A stretch of DNA of 64,000 bases from assembly GCA_030847615.1 (NCBI GenBank), contig JAUMIR010000005.1, positions 215,744,645-215,808,644 of the forward strand, read 5' to 3'. The stretch comes from Gambelia wislizenii (lineage: Eukaryota; Chordata; Lepidosauria; Squamata; Crotaphytidae). The translations under genes and the position numbers were made by a program. The notes beneath the pieces are model-generated. The model was given only the letters and a program-made list of their open reading frames with translations. It was not told where the DNA came from and made no database searches. Below are positions 56,072 through 64,000 of the stretch, piece after piece (within the stretch, counting starts at the first letter, position 1; every line of letters begins with the position of its first letter).

Positions 56072-56985
56072 CCGTGCCCTGACCTGTTATGCCTGATTGT
56101 GAGAAGGGAGCTTAGTTTCTTCATTGTGGTCTCTGAATTCACACAAATGGGTCTTGGACATTGTGCGCTGTGGCTATACCATAGAATTTGACAAACTTCC
56201 ACCAACTGGTTACATTTCTGTTACTCATCCTTCTGATGCTCTTTACAAGAATTCTCTTCCTTGCTGGAAAAAGGGACTGTCAAACCCATCCCCCTTTTGG
56301 TTGTTTTCCCATTATTATATAATTGAGAGAAAGGATGACGGTCTTTGTCACATTCTGGATTTAAGAAAGCTGAACTCATACATTTGCCCAAAGAAGTTCC
56401 GGATGATAAAAGTTCCAATGATTCTCCCTCTTCTACAATGAGGGGACTGGATGGCTACTCTTGATCTGAAATTTTCACATTGGAATCCGATAATGCCATT
56501 GCCAGTATCTTTCCTTTTCTATAGGAGGAAGGCCCTTTCAATTCTGAGTTTTGCCCTTTGGACTCTCAGTCTCAAAGGTGCTATAAGATCCATTTGCATA
56601 CTGATATTCTAGGTTAACATGGCTATGTCTTTGAATTCTACACAATATGTTTATAAGAAATGCTAAAAAGGTTTGGATTGTCACTTGGAAAAGGCATGGC
56701 TGAGGAGAAACATTATTATGGACTGATTTTTTAAAAAAACACAATTTCTTACTTGACTACCTAATGCTAGAATTGGGGTGGTGATGTTTTATATTAACAA
56801 ATAATAAACTTACAGTTGCATGAAACAGGTGGCCAAGATTTTCAATTAGATTGTAACTGGTTGGTGGAAGGTAATCAAATTCTATGGCATAGCTGTGGTG
56901 CATGATGTTTAAGACCCATATGCATGATTTCACAGATGACCACTCAAAGAACTACACAGTTACAGGTAAGTAACCTTCCCTTTTG
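56072..56985 (+). mobile_element. Internally deleted DIRS element (copy 3)
   Basis: It holds a DIRS RT N-terminal segment followed directly by the element's terminus. 56900-56975 ('tgatttcacagatgaccact', 'caaagaactacacagttaca', 'ggtaagtaacc') is the DIRS-type end, also seen inverted at 42.28 kb. RNase H and tyrosine recombinase are absent. It is a deletion derivative or a very truncated copy. Confidence 0.6.
56124..56520 (+). pseudogene. DIRS reverse transcriptase N-terminal fragment
   Basis: A 105-codon frame (56124-56441) reads WVLDIVRCGYTIEFDKLPP, then a charged linker, FSHYYIIERKDDGLCHILDL and RKLNSYICPKKFRM, stopping at TGA. Past the stop the text continues as GDWMATLDLKF (56446-56478), the motif with the first catalytic Asp. 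These are successive blocks of the DIRS RT. The wording differs from the RT at 59.3-60.4 kb, so this belongs to another DIRS lineage. Confidence 0.65.
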
Positions 56986-57419
56986 TTTTTTCTTAAACCA
57001 GGTGTCCTTTACTTGTTCAGGAAGGGAAACCTATTTTAAGAATCTCCTGTGATAAATCACTTCATATGGGCAGGTAACGTAATGAGATTTTTAAAAAAAA
57101 GTTATTGAAAAAGTGATATTGCTTTGTTAATCACTAAACAGATAAAAAAAAATCCTCGTTAATTATTTATGTTGAAAGGAGGACATTTATAACACTTATG
57201 CTAATTAAAATTGGCATTCAAATTTATATTATGTTACAGTACTAAAAACCCTACTAGAACAAAAGTAAAAAATCTCATCCATATTCTATTTTTCTCCCCA
57301 CACCTCCTGGTCCCTGTTTTGAACTTGAGAGATGAGAAAAGAGAAGAAAACACCTATATGAAGTTTGAAAACCATATTTCTCATCCACATACCCATACAG
57401 TGAAAGGGAGTGAGTAAGG
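56986..57419. other. No feature seen
   Basis: AT-rich spacer between two DIRS-derived elements. Confidence 0.35.
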
Positions 57420-57464
57420 TTCCTCTGATGTAATCCAGAGGTGGCGACCCACCTCTGACCAGTT
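57420..57464 (+). repeat. Left outer inverted repeat of the DIRS element
   Basis: It contains CCTCTGATGTAATCCAG (57422-57438), which is exactly complementary to 62368-62384. The following 'ggcgacccacctctgacc' also pairs with 'ggccagaggtgagtcgct' on the right. Confidence 0.85.
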
Positions 57465-57554
57465 CATACAACAGCCTTCCTGCATGCTCCTAAATCTAAA
57501 AAACTATAGTAGATAGAAAAAAAAATAGTCCTTCAAGCAATCCAAAGGGAAAAA

Positions 57555-57690
57555 AACTGTGCCAGCATCCTGGATGAGGAGGATGCTCATTGCCTCTCCC
57601 CTGGAAAAGAACGTATCACAGGTAAGACCAACATTCCTTTTCCCAGTGGAGAGGCCTCAGAGCATCCTCAAGATCTCTGGGATCTACCAA
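57555..57690 (+). repeat. Left terminal inverted repeat, inner part
   Basis: 57645-57681 is complementary to 62445-62481 with a single mismatch. A shorter block around 57567-57579 ('ggatgaggaggatg') pairs with 'catcctcctca' near 62554-62564, in the proper inverted order. Confidence 0.75.
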
Positions 57691-58660
57691 AGCTCACTGC
57701 CAAAGGAAGGCTCTGCTGATTGTGCTCTGTCCAATTTATAATGGCAAAGAAAGGTTGATGAGGACTTCCATGTGGCCACAGATCTCCTCCAGCTGTCTTT
57801 GTCCCATGCTGTGGATGTGGCTGCACTTCTGGTTGAGTGTGCTACGACTCCCTCTGGGATTGGTTGGTTCAAGGATTCGTAGCATGCGGTGATACAGGCC
57901 CTAATCCATCTGCTTAGGGTTGATGGCGTGACCTTCTGACCCCGAGTTTGGGGATGGATCAAAACAAATAAGGAGTCTGAAGCCCGGAAAGAGTTAGTCC
58001 TTTTCTTGTAGATACAGACAGCCCTCCGTATATCCAGGGTGTACCAGATCATCACCAGCTCTCTTGACAGATGCGGTCAAAAGGAGGGAAGAATAATCTC
58101 CTGTGAAGCATGAAAAGAGGAATTGACCTTTGGTCTAAAGTCTGCATGGGTGCGAAGAACAATAGAATCTGGTCTGATCTGACCCAAATCCTCCCTCACA
58201 GACAGCACTCCCAGCTCTGACACTTTACATGCTGATGTGATGGCCATGAGGAACAGCACCTTCCAGGACATGTGCTTCAGGGAGACCTCTCTCAGAGACT
58301 CGAATGGAGGTACAGTCAAAACCTTTAGCACTGTGTGTAGATCCCAGGACGGGAATCTGTGCACCGTTAGAGGGGCTATATTACTCAACCCCCTCAAAAA
58401 TCTACATAGATCGGAATGAGCCGAGATCTGCACAGCTTTGGCCAGAGGCAGGACTGAAACAACCGCTGTCACTTGCCACTTGATAGTATTAGGGTGTTGA
58501 CCCTTTGCCACACCATCCTGAAGCAATTCCTATAGGACTGGAACAGTTATAGCCATGGGCGAGTAACCCTTGTCTTCACACCACCTGCGGAAGACTCGGA
58601 AAGTATACTTATAGATTCTCTGTGTGGATCCATGTCTAGAAGCCTGTTCAATCTTCAGGC
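57684..58660 (-). pseudogene. DIRS tyrosine recombinase with in-frame stops
   Basis: One reading frame with two internal stops (58530-58532 and 58077-58079). N-terminal SAM-like region: ASRHGSTQRIYKYTFRVFRRWC (near 58.64-58.57 kb). Catalytic domain: ITSACKVSELGVLSV with the usual Arg replaced by Lys in 'ACK-VSEL' (family wording is R-VSEL). Then FRPKVNSSFHASQEIILPSF, LDIRRAV, the HSTRSAATSTAW box with the catalytic His and Arg, and HYKLD with the probable nucleophilic Tyr. The enzyme would recombine a circular intermediate into the genome. The stops and the Arg loss mean this copy is dead. The frame ends FGSEL as in relatives. Confidence 0.85.
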
Positions 58661-59633
58661 ATGAAGCTGAAGCCACTCTGGATTCAGATGATGAAGCTGG
58701 CCCTGTGCCAACAGATCCAGCCAGATTGGCAGAGGCATCGACGCTGACTCCATGGACAGGATCTCCGAAAACCATGCTCCCCTGGGCCATGCTGGGGCAA
58801 TTAGGATGACCCCAGTGCCCACTGTCTGGATCCACCTCAGGACCCTGGATACCAAGGGGATTGATAGAAAGGCATACAAGAGTCCGCTGGGCCAGGGCCT
58901 CATCAGGGCATCCATCCCCTTGGCTCCCTTGGTCAGGTACCTCGAGAAGAAGTGGGAAAGCTTGGCATTCACTGGGGATGCAAACAAGTCCAGTAGTGGT
59001 TGCCCCAATGCACTCATGACCAAGGCGAGCACTTCCAGGTGAAGGCCTCATTCTCCCTGGTCTATGTCGGATCTGCTGAGCCAGTCCACCTTGAGATTGA
59101 GAGATCCCTGGAGGTACTCCACTTTCAGGGAGATCAGATTTGCTTCGGCCCATTGGAACAGCAGCATCAACTCCTCCATGAGGGGTCCTGACCTCGTGCT
59201 CCGCTGGCAATTTATATGGGCCTTTGATGTGGTGCTGTGCCTGGAAGGCCTGAAGAGCTAGCCTGACTGCTCTGAGCTCAAGCCAATTGATGGTGTGGCC
59301 CACCTCCTCTGGCGTCCATCTGCCCTGAGCCAGACGGTTCCCACCGTGGGGACCCCAGCCTTGCAGACTTGTGTCCATCGTGACCTGAATCCTCTCTGGC
59401 ATCCAGATGAGGCGACCCTTGTGTACTGCCCTCAATGTCCACGGGGGAAATGATGACCTCACATTCGGGGGGACCCGGACCCTCTTGTGGTGCCTGACTC
59501 CAGTGTCCTGCTGGAAGGGCAGAAGGAACCACTGAAGAGGTCTCGCAGAGAAACATGCCCAAGGTAGGCACTCTATCGCCGCTATCATGAGGTCCTGCAG
59601 CTGAGCAAGTTGCATGATATCCACCTTGCCCAA
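58661..59633 (-). pseudogene. DIRS RNase H and downstream linker, frameshifted
   Basis: It starts just after a frameshift from RT (near 59.64 kb): WFLLPFQ, then the RNase H signature VTMDTSLQGWGPHGG (first Asp) and TINWLELRAVRLAL (Glu). A frameshift near 59.20 kb moves the next part to another frame, reading LFQWAEANLISLKVEYLQG and VDWLSRSDID. A further shift gives LGQPLLDLFASPVNAKLSHFF and PWPSGLLYAF (59.03-58.75 kb), the conserved block between RNase H and recombinase. At least two shifts separate blocks that are collinear in intact DIRS elements. Confidence 0.75.
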
Positions 59634-59639
59634 TCTGTG

Positions 59640-60447
59640 TCCACTGAACCGAGCATCTCAATGCCAGGATTCTCTCTAGAGGGAGGGATACCCTACCCAT
59701 CTGGGTGTCCAGTCTTGCTGCCAGAAGCTGGATCTGTCTGGATGGCATCAGGGAGCTCTTCTTAAGATTCACCAGGAACCCATGGTCTCGAAGTGACACC
59801 TGGACAAACTGTACATCCCTCCTTGCCTGCTGTTTGGATGGAGAGTGGATCAGAAGATCATCCAAGTAAGGATAGATATGTAGGCCTGACTTTCTCCAAT
59901 GCACAACAAGGGCTATCATAAGCTTTGTGAAAACCCTGGGAGCTGAAGAGAGATCAAAGGGCAGAGCTTTGTACTGGAAATGTCTCTTGTTGTAGGCAAA
60001 GTGCAAAAAGTGGTGATGTTCCTGCAGGATCGGAACATGAAAATAGGCATCTTGAAGATCCAAAGAAGCAAGAAAATCCCCTGGTCTGAGGGTCTCCAAG
60101 ATATGCTTCAGTGTCTCTATGTGAAACCTTCGCTGGCAGAAAAACTTGTTGAGACCCTTCAGATTGAGAATGGCTCTCCAGTCACTGTTCTTTTTTGGTA
60201 CCAGAGAGAGGTTGGAGTAGCAACTGAGGGTCCGCTGGGCACTTGGGACCTCCCTTATAGCCCCCAAGTAGACCAGTGTTGTATGGTCTCCAGTAGATGA
60301 TGATGATGCTTTGCTAGATCCCTGGAGCAGGGAGTAGGGATGAACTGCTGGGTGGGCAGGCAGAAGAACTCTATGTGATAACCCCGTCGAACTGTCTGAA
60401 GGTTGAATTCTCCCAAGCACAGCGAAGCCCTGAATCCTACCCCCCAC
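59640..60447 (-). pseudogene. DIRS reverse transcriptase domain
   Basis: The RT frame is open from 60447 down to a shift near 59.64 kb. Blocks: YSNLSLVPKKNSDWRAILNL, KGLNKFFCQRRFHIETL, GDFLASLDLQDAYFHVPI (first catalytic Asp; near 60.07 kb, about residue 126), YKALPFDLSSAPRVFTKLM and the YLDD box (near 59.86 kb, about residue 193) followed by LLIHSPS. The key catalytic residues are present. In the DIRS cycle RT copies the RNA into a closed single-stranded circle using the inverted repeats. The family normally has FGL or FGLSSAPR here; FDLSSAPR is a small change. Confidence 0.88.
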
Positions 60448-62260
60448 TAACTCATCTTGTCATGCCTGCTGGTTTTTGGGATGTGGCCTAGAACCAGCCA
60501 AATTGAATGGTCTATCTGTTGAGCCTGATTGACCTCTGCAGTGGGATTTATTGTCTCCCCAATGCTGCTTGTAGCCTCTGGAATCCCTGGAATGCAAGGC
60601 AGTGGAACTAGAGGCACTCGACTGGGATCTGTAGGGCCGAAAGGACTGGTACTGTCTCGAGAACCTCTCGTCATCTCTCTTCTTGGAAAAGGCTAGGGTC
60701 TTCTTCTTGTCCTTGTCCTCCACCAGAACTGGTTCCAGCAATTCTCCAAACAGCTTCTCCCCTAGGAAGGGGGAGAACACCAAGTTCTGCTTAGACTTGA
60801 AATCAGCGCTCCAGGTCTTGAGCCAGAGAAGCCTTCTAGTGGCCACAGCCATGCCCTGCACCTTTGTGCAGAACTGAATTGAGTCTAGTATGCTGTCTGC
60901 CAAGAAGGTGGAAGCCCAGGAAATCTTGTTGAGCCCCTGGCAAAGCCTGGGATCTGATCTTGGGATCTCCGCCAAAAGCTCCTTGATCCACTGTAGGGAT
61001 GCCCTGGCAACCAAGGTTGCAGAGACTGAGGCCCTGATAGCCACAGACATCACCTTATGCACCCTCTTGAGTGCCACATCGCTTCTCCTGTCCTTTGGGA
61101 CCTTAAGAGTGTCCTGTCCATCGCAACAAAAAATGGTGGATGAAACCAGACCTGAGACAGGTGCGTCAATGAGTGGAACCTGAAGACTAGACATAACCTT
61201 ATTGGCCAAAGCATACAGCTTTTTAGCATAGCCTGGCTCAGATCCAGGTCAGACTCATAGCCCCACATATCATCCTCTTCAGTCCCTCCATCATCTTTCC
61301 TGTCTTCCTCTGCAGGATTGCACCCCTGGAGGCTCTCAGCTGGCCCTGCTCTGGCAGCCTCCTCTGTTCCCAGGCCAGAAAATCCAGGCCTGGTCTTTGT
61401 CTTCATCCCCTTGCTTCCCATGTTCCAGTCTTTTTATCCAGCCGGGAGGGCGAGTGCTCAGTTTTGCGCACGTTGGAGCCTCCCGGGTGCTTCTCTTTTC
61501 CTTCCTTCTTGCTGCTGCTAGGGTTGGGGGGAGCGGCCAGGTAGGCTGGGTGGGCAGCACAGGCTGAATGGGGGGGTTAAATGGTCCCGGATGCGGTGCA
61601 GCTAGCTGTGTGGGCTAGATGGGGGAGTAAGCCAGCCCCAGCTGCAGTGCAGCGGGCGTCGGCATGGGGTGGGTGGGGAGGAGAGATGACCCTTGCGGCG
61701 GTGCAGGCGGCAGTGTGGGGTGGAGTGTGGTGGGTCCTGGGAGAGCGGCCGTCACCTGAGCAGGGGACCGGGCTGAATGGTTGCAAAAGCAGGCTCCTGC
61801 TCCGGGCCTGGAGGAAACAACGGCTGGGGGGTATCAGTGCAGGGGTCCCCGATGCAGAGATGTAGAAAGCCTGCAAGCCCCAGGAGAGCAGGCTAAGTAA
61901 GGCCAGCTGCTAGCACTCCCAAAGTCTTCTGGGTCACCAGGTCTCTAACCCAGGCTGCCAGGCCTGGTGGTGGGTCTCCCCCATGGGTCCTCTTCCCAGG
62001 GTCCCCCTGGTCACTCACAGACTGGTGATCCAGAATGGAATGGTGACCAGGTTCAGCTGCCAAAGCACCGGAGACCTCCATCTCCTCTGTGGCAATCCGG
62101 GCCTCTTCCTCCTCCTGAAGGGACAGGACAGCAGCAGCTTCCTGGTGGGGGGCTTGTCCCCCTTTTTCGATCATTTAACCTTCATCTTCTTAGGCTCCTT
62201 AGCTTCCCTTGACGTTGACTTCTTAAAATCCTTAGTCTCCATCTCAGTTTGCAAATCCAC
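60448..62260 (-). pseudogene. DIRS gag-like ORF1, interrupted
   Basis: The C-terminal half is a 249-codon frame (61209-60460) with the DIRS gag wording RVHKVMSVAIRASVSATLVARA, LLWLKTWSADFKSKQNLVFSP and FLGEKLFGELLEP, ending in a Ser/Arg-rich tail (FRPYRSQSSASSSTALHSRD). Upstream, frames at 61.42-61.05 and 62.17-61.89 kb carry acidic and linker text. A Lys-rich start (METKDFKKS-like) lies near 62.24 kb. Stops and shifts separate these parts. The protein would package the RNA, but its structure is poorly characterised in DIRS. Confidence 0.65.
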
Positions 62261-62341
62261 CCTGGCTTTGTTAAGGCCACATGGTGGGGGGAAAAAAGGA
62301 GCACAGCAACTAGCTTCCACCAGGAGTGGTAGGCAGGAAAC

Positions 62342-62386
62342 AACTGGCCAGAGGTGAGTCGCTCCCCCTGGATTACATCAGAGGAA
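62342..62386 (+). repeat. Internal complementary region of the DIRS element
   Basis: It contains CTGGATTACATCAGAGG (62368-62384), complementary to the outer left repeat at 57422-57438, but sits about 180 bp inside the right end. In DIRS elements such a region templates completion of the terminal repeats during circularisation. Confidence 0.75.
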
Positions 62387-62439
62387 GGGGCCTACACAAA
62401 GGTCTTTTGTTATCTGATTACTAGGAGTGTGTGGGAGGA

Positions 62440-62570
62440 ACTAACCCAGAGATCTTGAGGATGTTCTGAGGCCTCTCCACTAGGAAACTATACAGGAGTG
62501 ATGCAAGGGAAAAAATGATTTATCTATAATTTTACAGGAGCCAAGCCCAGCCCATCCTCCTCAACAGTAC
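62440..62570 (+). repeat. Right terminal inverted repeat of the DIRS element
   Basis: 62445-62481 pairs with 57645-57681 (36 of 37). 62554-62564 pairs with the left block near 57567-57579. The exact outer end is uncertain (about 62.57 kb). Confidence 0.7.
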
Positions 62571-62618
62571 CTAAATAGAACAATTCTCGGGGGGGGGGGA
62601 ACAGTCGAACAGTAAAAT

Positions 62619-62785
62619 TGTTGTTGTTGTGTGCCTTCATGTTTTTTCCAACTTATGGTGACCCTAAGGTGAAACTATCGTGGAGGCTTTTTCAATAACT
62701 TTTAAAAAATCTCTTGCCCAAGGTCACCCAGTGGGTTTTCTGGTCCCCGAGCAGAAGTCCAACACTCAAACCACTATGCCGTACA
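62619..62785 (-). repeat. tRNA-derived SINE, copy 9
   Basis: Minus strand: 'ggcatagtggtttgagtgtt' head, 'gtgaccttgggcaagag' body and a 'ggtcaccataagttggaa' to 'gaaggcacacaacaacaac' tail. The B-box region is partly deleted. Confidence 0.8.
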
Positions 62786-62819
62786 CAAAGTAAAATGTTG
62801 AAAAATTATATTACACACA

Positions 62820-63345
62820 ACCTTTCTTTTCCCACTGTACTTTCTCTCTCTCTCTCTTTCACAGCCCCCCCAACCTTTCAGTTTCTTCCATCATCTCCAC
62901 TAATATTTCAATTTTCCATGTGTGTCCTCCTTGTTGCTATTCTCATCCAGTGTCTTATGTCCTCTCTTCCACTTTTTCTCATCTACCTAACTCTGCATCT
63001 CCCTGCCTTTCAGATTCTCTTTCATTTCTTTGTGTGTCTATTCCTCTCCCCACTCTTGTTCTTCCCTCAAACTTCTCCCACTACTTGGCCTCCTCAGTCT
63101 ACTTTTCCTTGTCACTTCTCTTGTTTTCCTCCACTCCTCCTTATCTCCTCTTGTATGTCTTATTCACTCTTCTTCTCTTTCTGCAGGCCAACACCTTATT
63201 TCCCCCCACCCACCTCTGCACCATGAGGCAGTGTATCAGCAGTGCCATAGGCTTTCTCTTCTTGCTCCTCCCTCTCTTGCATCCCTCTTGTTGCTACCAG
63301 CTGCTTTGCTCCTACTGCTGCCATCACTGTCACTGCTGCCTACCA
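62820..63345 (+). repeat. Polypyrimidine-biased tract
   Basis: About 500 bp is dominated by C and T on the plus strand, starting with (TC)n at 62842-62859. Three overlapping plus-strand frames (62714-63226, 62920-63348, 63030-63353), rich in Leu, Ser, Pro and Phe, are by-products of this bias. I do not annotate them as genes. Confidence 0.7.
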
Positions 63346-64000
63346 TAGGGTGAAAAATTCTGAGGAGGACAGTAGGCTGCCAGGACAGAGGGGAAGGAAT
63401 AATGTTGCAAAGAAAATGCTATTCTCCCTATTATTTCCAGGATAATGCCATAAAATTACGTTGAGTGACATGAGATGGGAAAGTTTCTTTAAGTTTTAAG
63501 TTAAAAAAAAAAAAACTCCAAATGTAATTAACACCAGAACATGGGTTCTCATCTCTGGTATTGTGTTGCATTAAAATTACAGTAGAACTACTGTAAAATT
63601 AAAATTACAATAAAACTATTGGCTACAACATTTTCAGTTACCGTTTCTAGTGGTAATTTCTAGTAGTAATTACCATTTCTACTGGTAATTTGGTTCTTCT
63701 TATTTATAATTCACATATCAAGCCTCCATGGAGAATTTCTAAAAAGAGAGGAATGTTTGTTTGGCTTGTGCTAAGAGCTGCTGAAGTTTACCTGAAGGAA
63801 TGCTGATTCTCATACCCTCCCACCCAATTATTATGATAATTTTCAAAGAATGTTCTCCACATGACGCCATCCACAGTGATGTGAAAAAAAGACTTCCCAA
63901 AAGAGGCCTCATATCTGTGAAATATTCTTGACAAAAGAAATCTGCCTGGTTCTCATTGGTAACATTTAGGCACTAGGCTAAGATTTTTTTCATCTTCTAG
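63346..64000. other. No gene seen
   Basis: AT-rich sequence. The short phrase 'aattac(ag/aa)ta..actactg' repeats near 63577-63615 and 'tctag(t/a)ggtaattt' near 63647-63690, giving a small local duplication. Confidence 0.35.

Larger units (their letters stand above)
57420..62570 (-). mobile_element. Near-full-length DIRS retrotransposon (copy 1)
   Basis: Minus-strand order: gag (about 62.26-60.45 kb), RT (60.45-59.64), RNase H and linker region (59.63-58.66) and tyrosine recombinase (58.66-57.68). There are no LTRs. Instead there are inverted repeats: 57645-57681 pairs with 62445-62481 (36 of 37), and 57420-57464 pairs with 62342-62386, a segment lying inside the right end. This arrangement, with terminal inverted repeats plus an internal complementary region, is the DIRS hallmark. 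All coding regions are present but carry several stops and frameshifts, so this copy is not autonomous. Confidence 0.85.

Noticed and set aside
58237..59261. Plus-strand frames over the DIRS pol region
   Set aside because: Antisense to RT/RNase H/recombinase motifs that are clear on the minus strand.
2690..62785. tRNA genes suggested by B-box-like sequences
   Set aside because: Each lies in the head of a SINE with a shared body and tail, and none folds into an intact cloverleaf by eye.
62714..63353. Three overlapping plus-strand frames of 107-170 codons
   Set aside because: Leu/Ser/Pro/Phe-rich text in all three frames is explained by the polypyrimidine bias; there is no domain.

Overview
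The window looks like vertebrate nuclear DNA, most probably from a squamate reptile (lizard or snake). The evidence is the mix of interspersed repeats. There are tRNA-derived SINEs ending in a CACAACAAC-type tail, a 5S-rRNA-headed SINE, L2 and CR1 LINEs, DIRS-type tyrosine-recombinase retrotransposons, a Ty1/copia element, Tigger/MER2-like and hAT-like elements, and palindromic MITEs. That assignment is inference from repeat content; no species-diagnostic gene is present. I found no convincing host exon, tRNA gene, rRNA gene or CRISPR array. All protein-coding traces that I recognise belong to transposable elements.

Layout. 0-1 kb: the 3' end of a Ty1/copia element (RNase H and 3' LTR). 2-6 kb: a hAT-like element, a SINE, a degraded LINE and a 5'-truncated L2. 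7-8.3 kb: a Tigger/MER2-like element split by a 1.04 kb solo LTR. 11.8-14.7 kb: a nearly intact L2 LINE with one in-frame stop. 15.5-18.0 kb: an unrecognised GC-rich insertion flanked by a perfect 21-bp direct repeat. It carries about seven tandem units derived from the 5S rRNA internal promoter upstream of a short gag-like or ORF1-like frame. 18.8-19.7 kb: a 0.9 kb fold-back (long inverted repeat) element. 19.7-27.5 kb: a hAT-like copy, CR1, a Harbinger-like MITE, SINEs and a possible non-LTR 3' part. 27.9-29.8 kb: a second Tigger-like element split by a second solo LTR of the same family, followed by a Penelope-like fragment. 30-42 kb: sparse unique-looking AT-rich DNA with SINEs, a third copy of the hAT-like family and microsatellites.

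42.3-47 kb: a heavily decayed DIRS element on the minus strand. 47.2-49.1 kb: two LTR-like blocks, one with a perfect 19-bp hairpin just after its poly(A) signal. 49.8-52 kb: a hAT-like element, the 5S SINE, a LINE fragment and a SINE. 54.4-55.1 kb: a second Harbinger-like MITE and a gypsy-type solo LTR. 56.0-57.0 kb: a deletion derivative of a DIRS element on the plus strand. 57.4-62.57 kb: a full-length-looking but mutated DIRS element on the minus strand, with gag, RT, RNase H and tyrosine recombinase, inverted terminal repeats and an internal complementary region. 62.6-64 kb: a SINE, a polypyrimidine tract and unremarkable DNA.

The features do not form an operon or pathway; this is a layered repeat landscape with nested insertions. 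The strongest candidate for something undescribed is the 15.5-18.0 kb element. Several 5S internal control regions in tandem at the 5' end of a mobile element would give it a built-in RNA polymerase III-type promoter array. All boundaries were read by eye and should be taken as accurate to about 10-50 bp unless a TSD or terminal repeat is cited.
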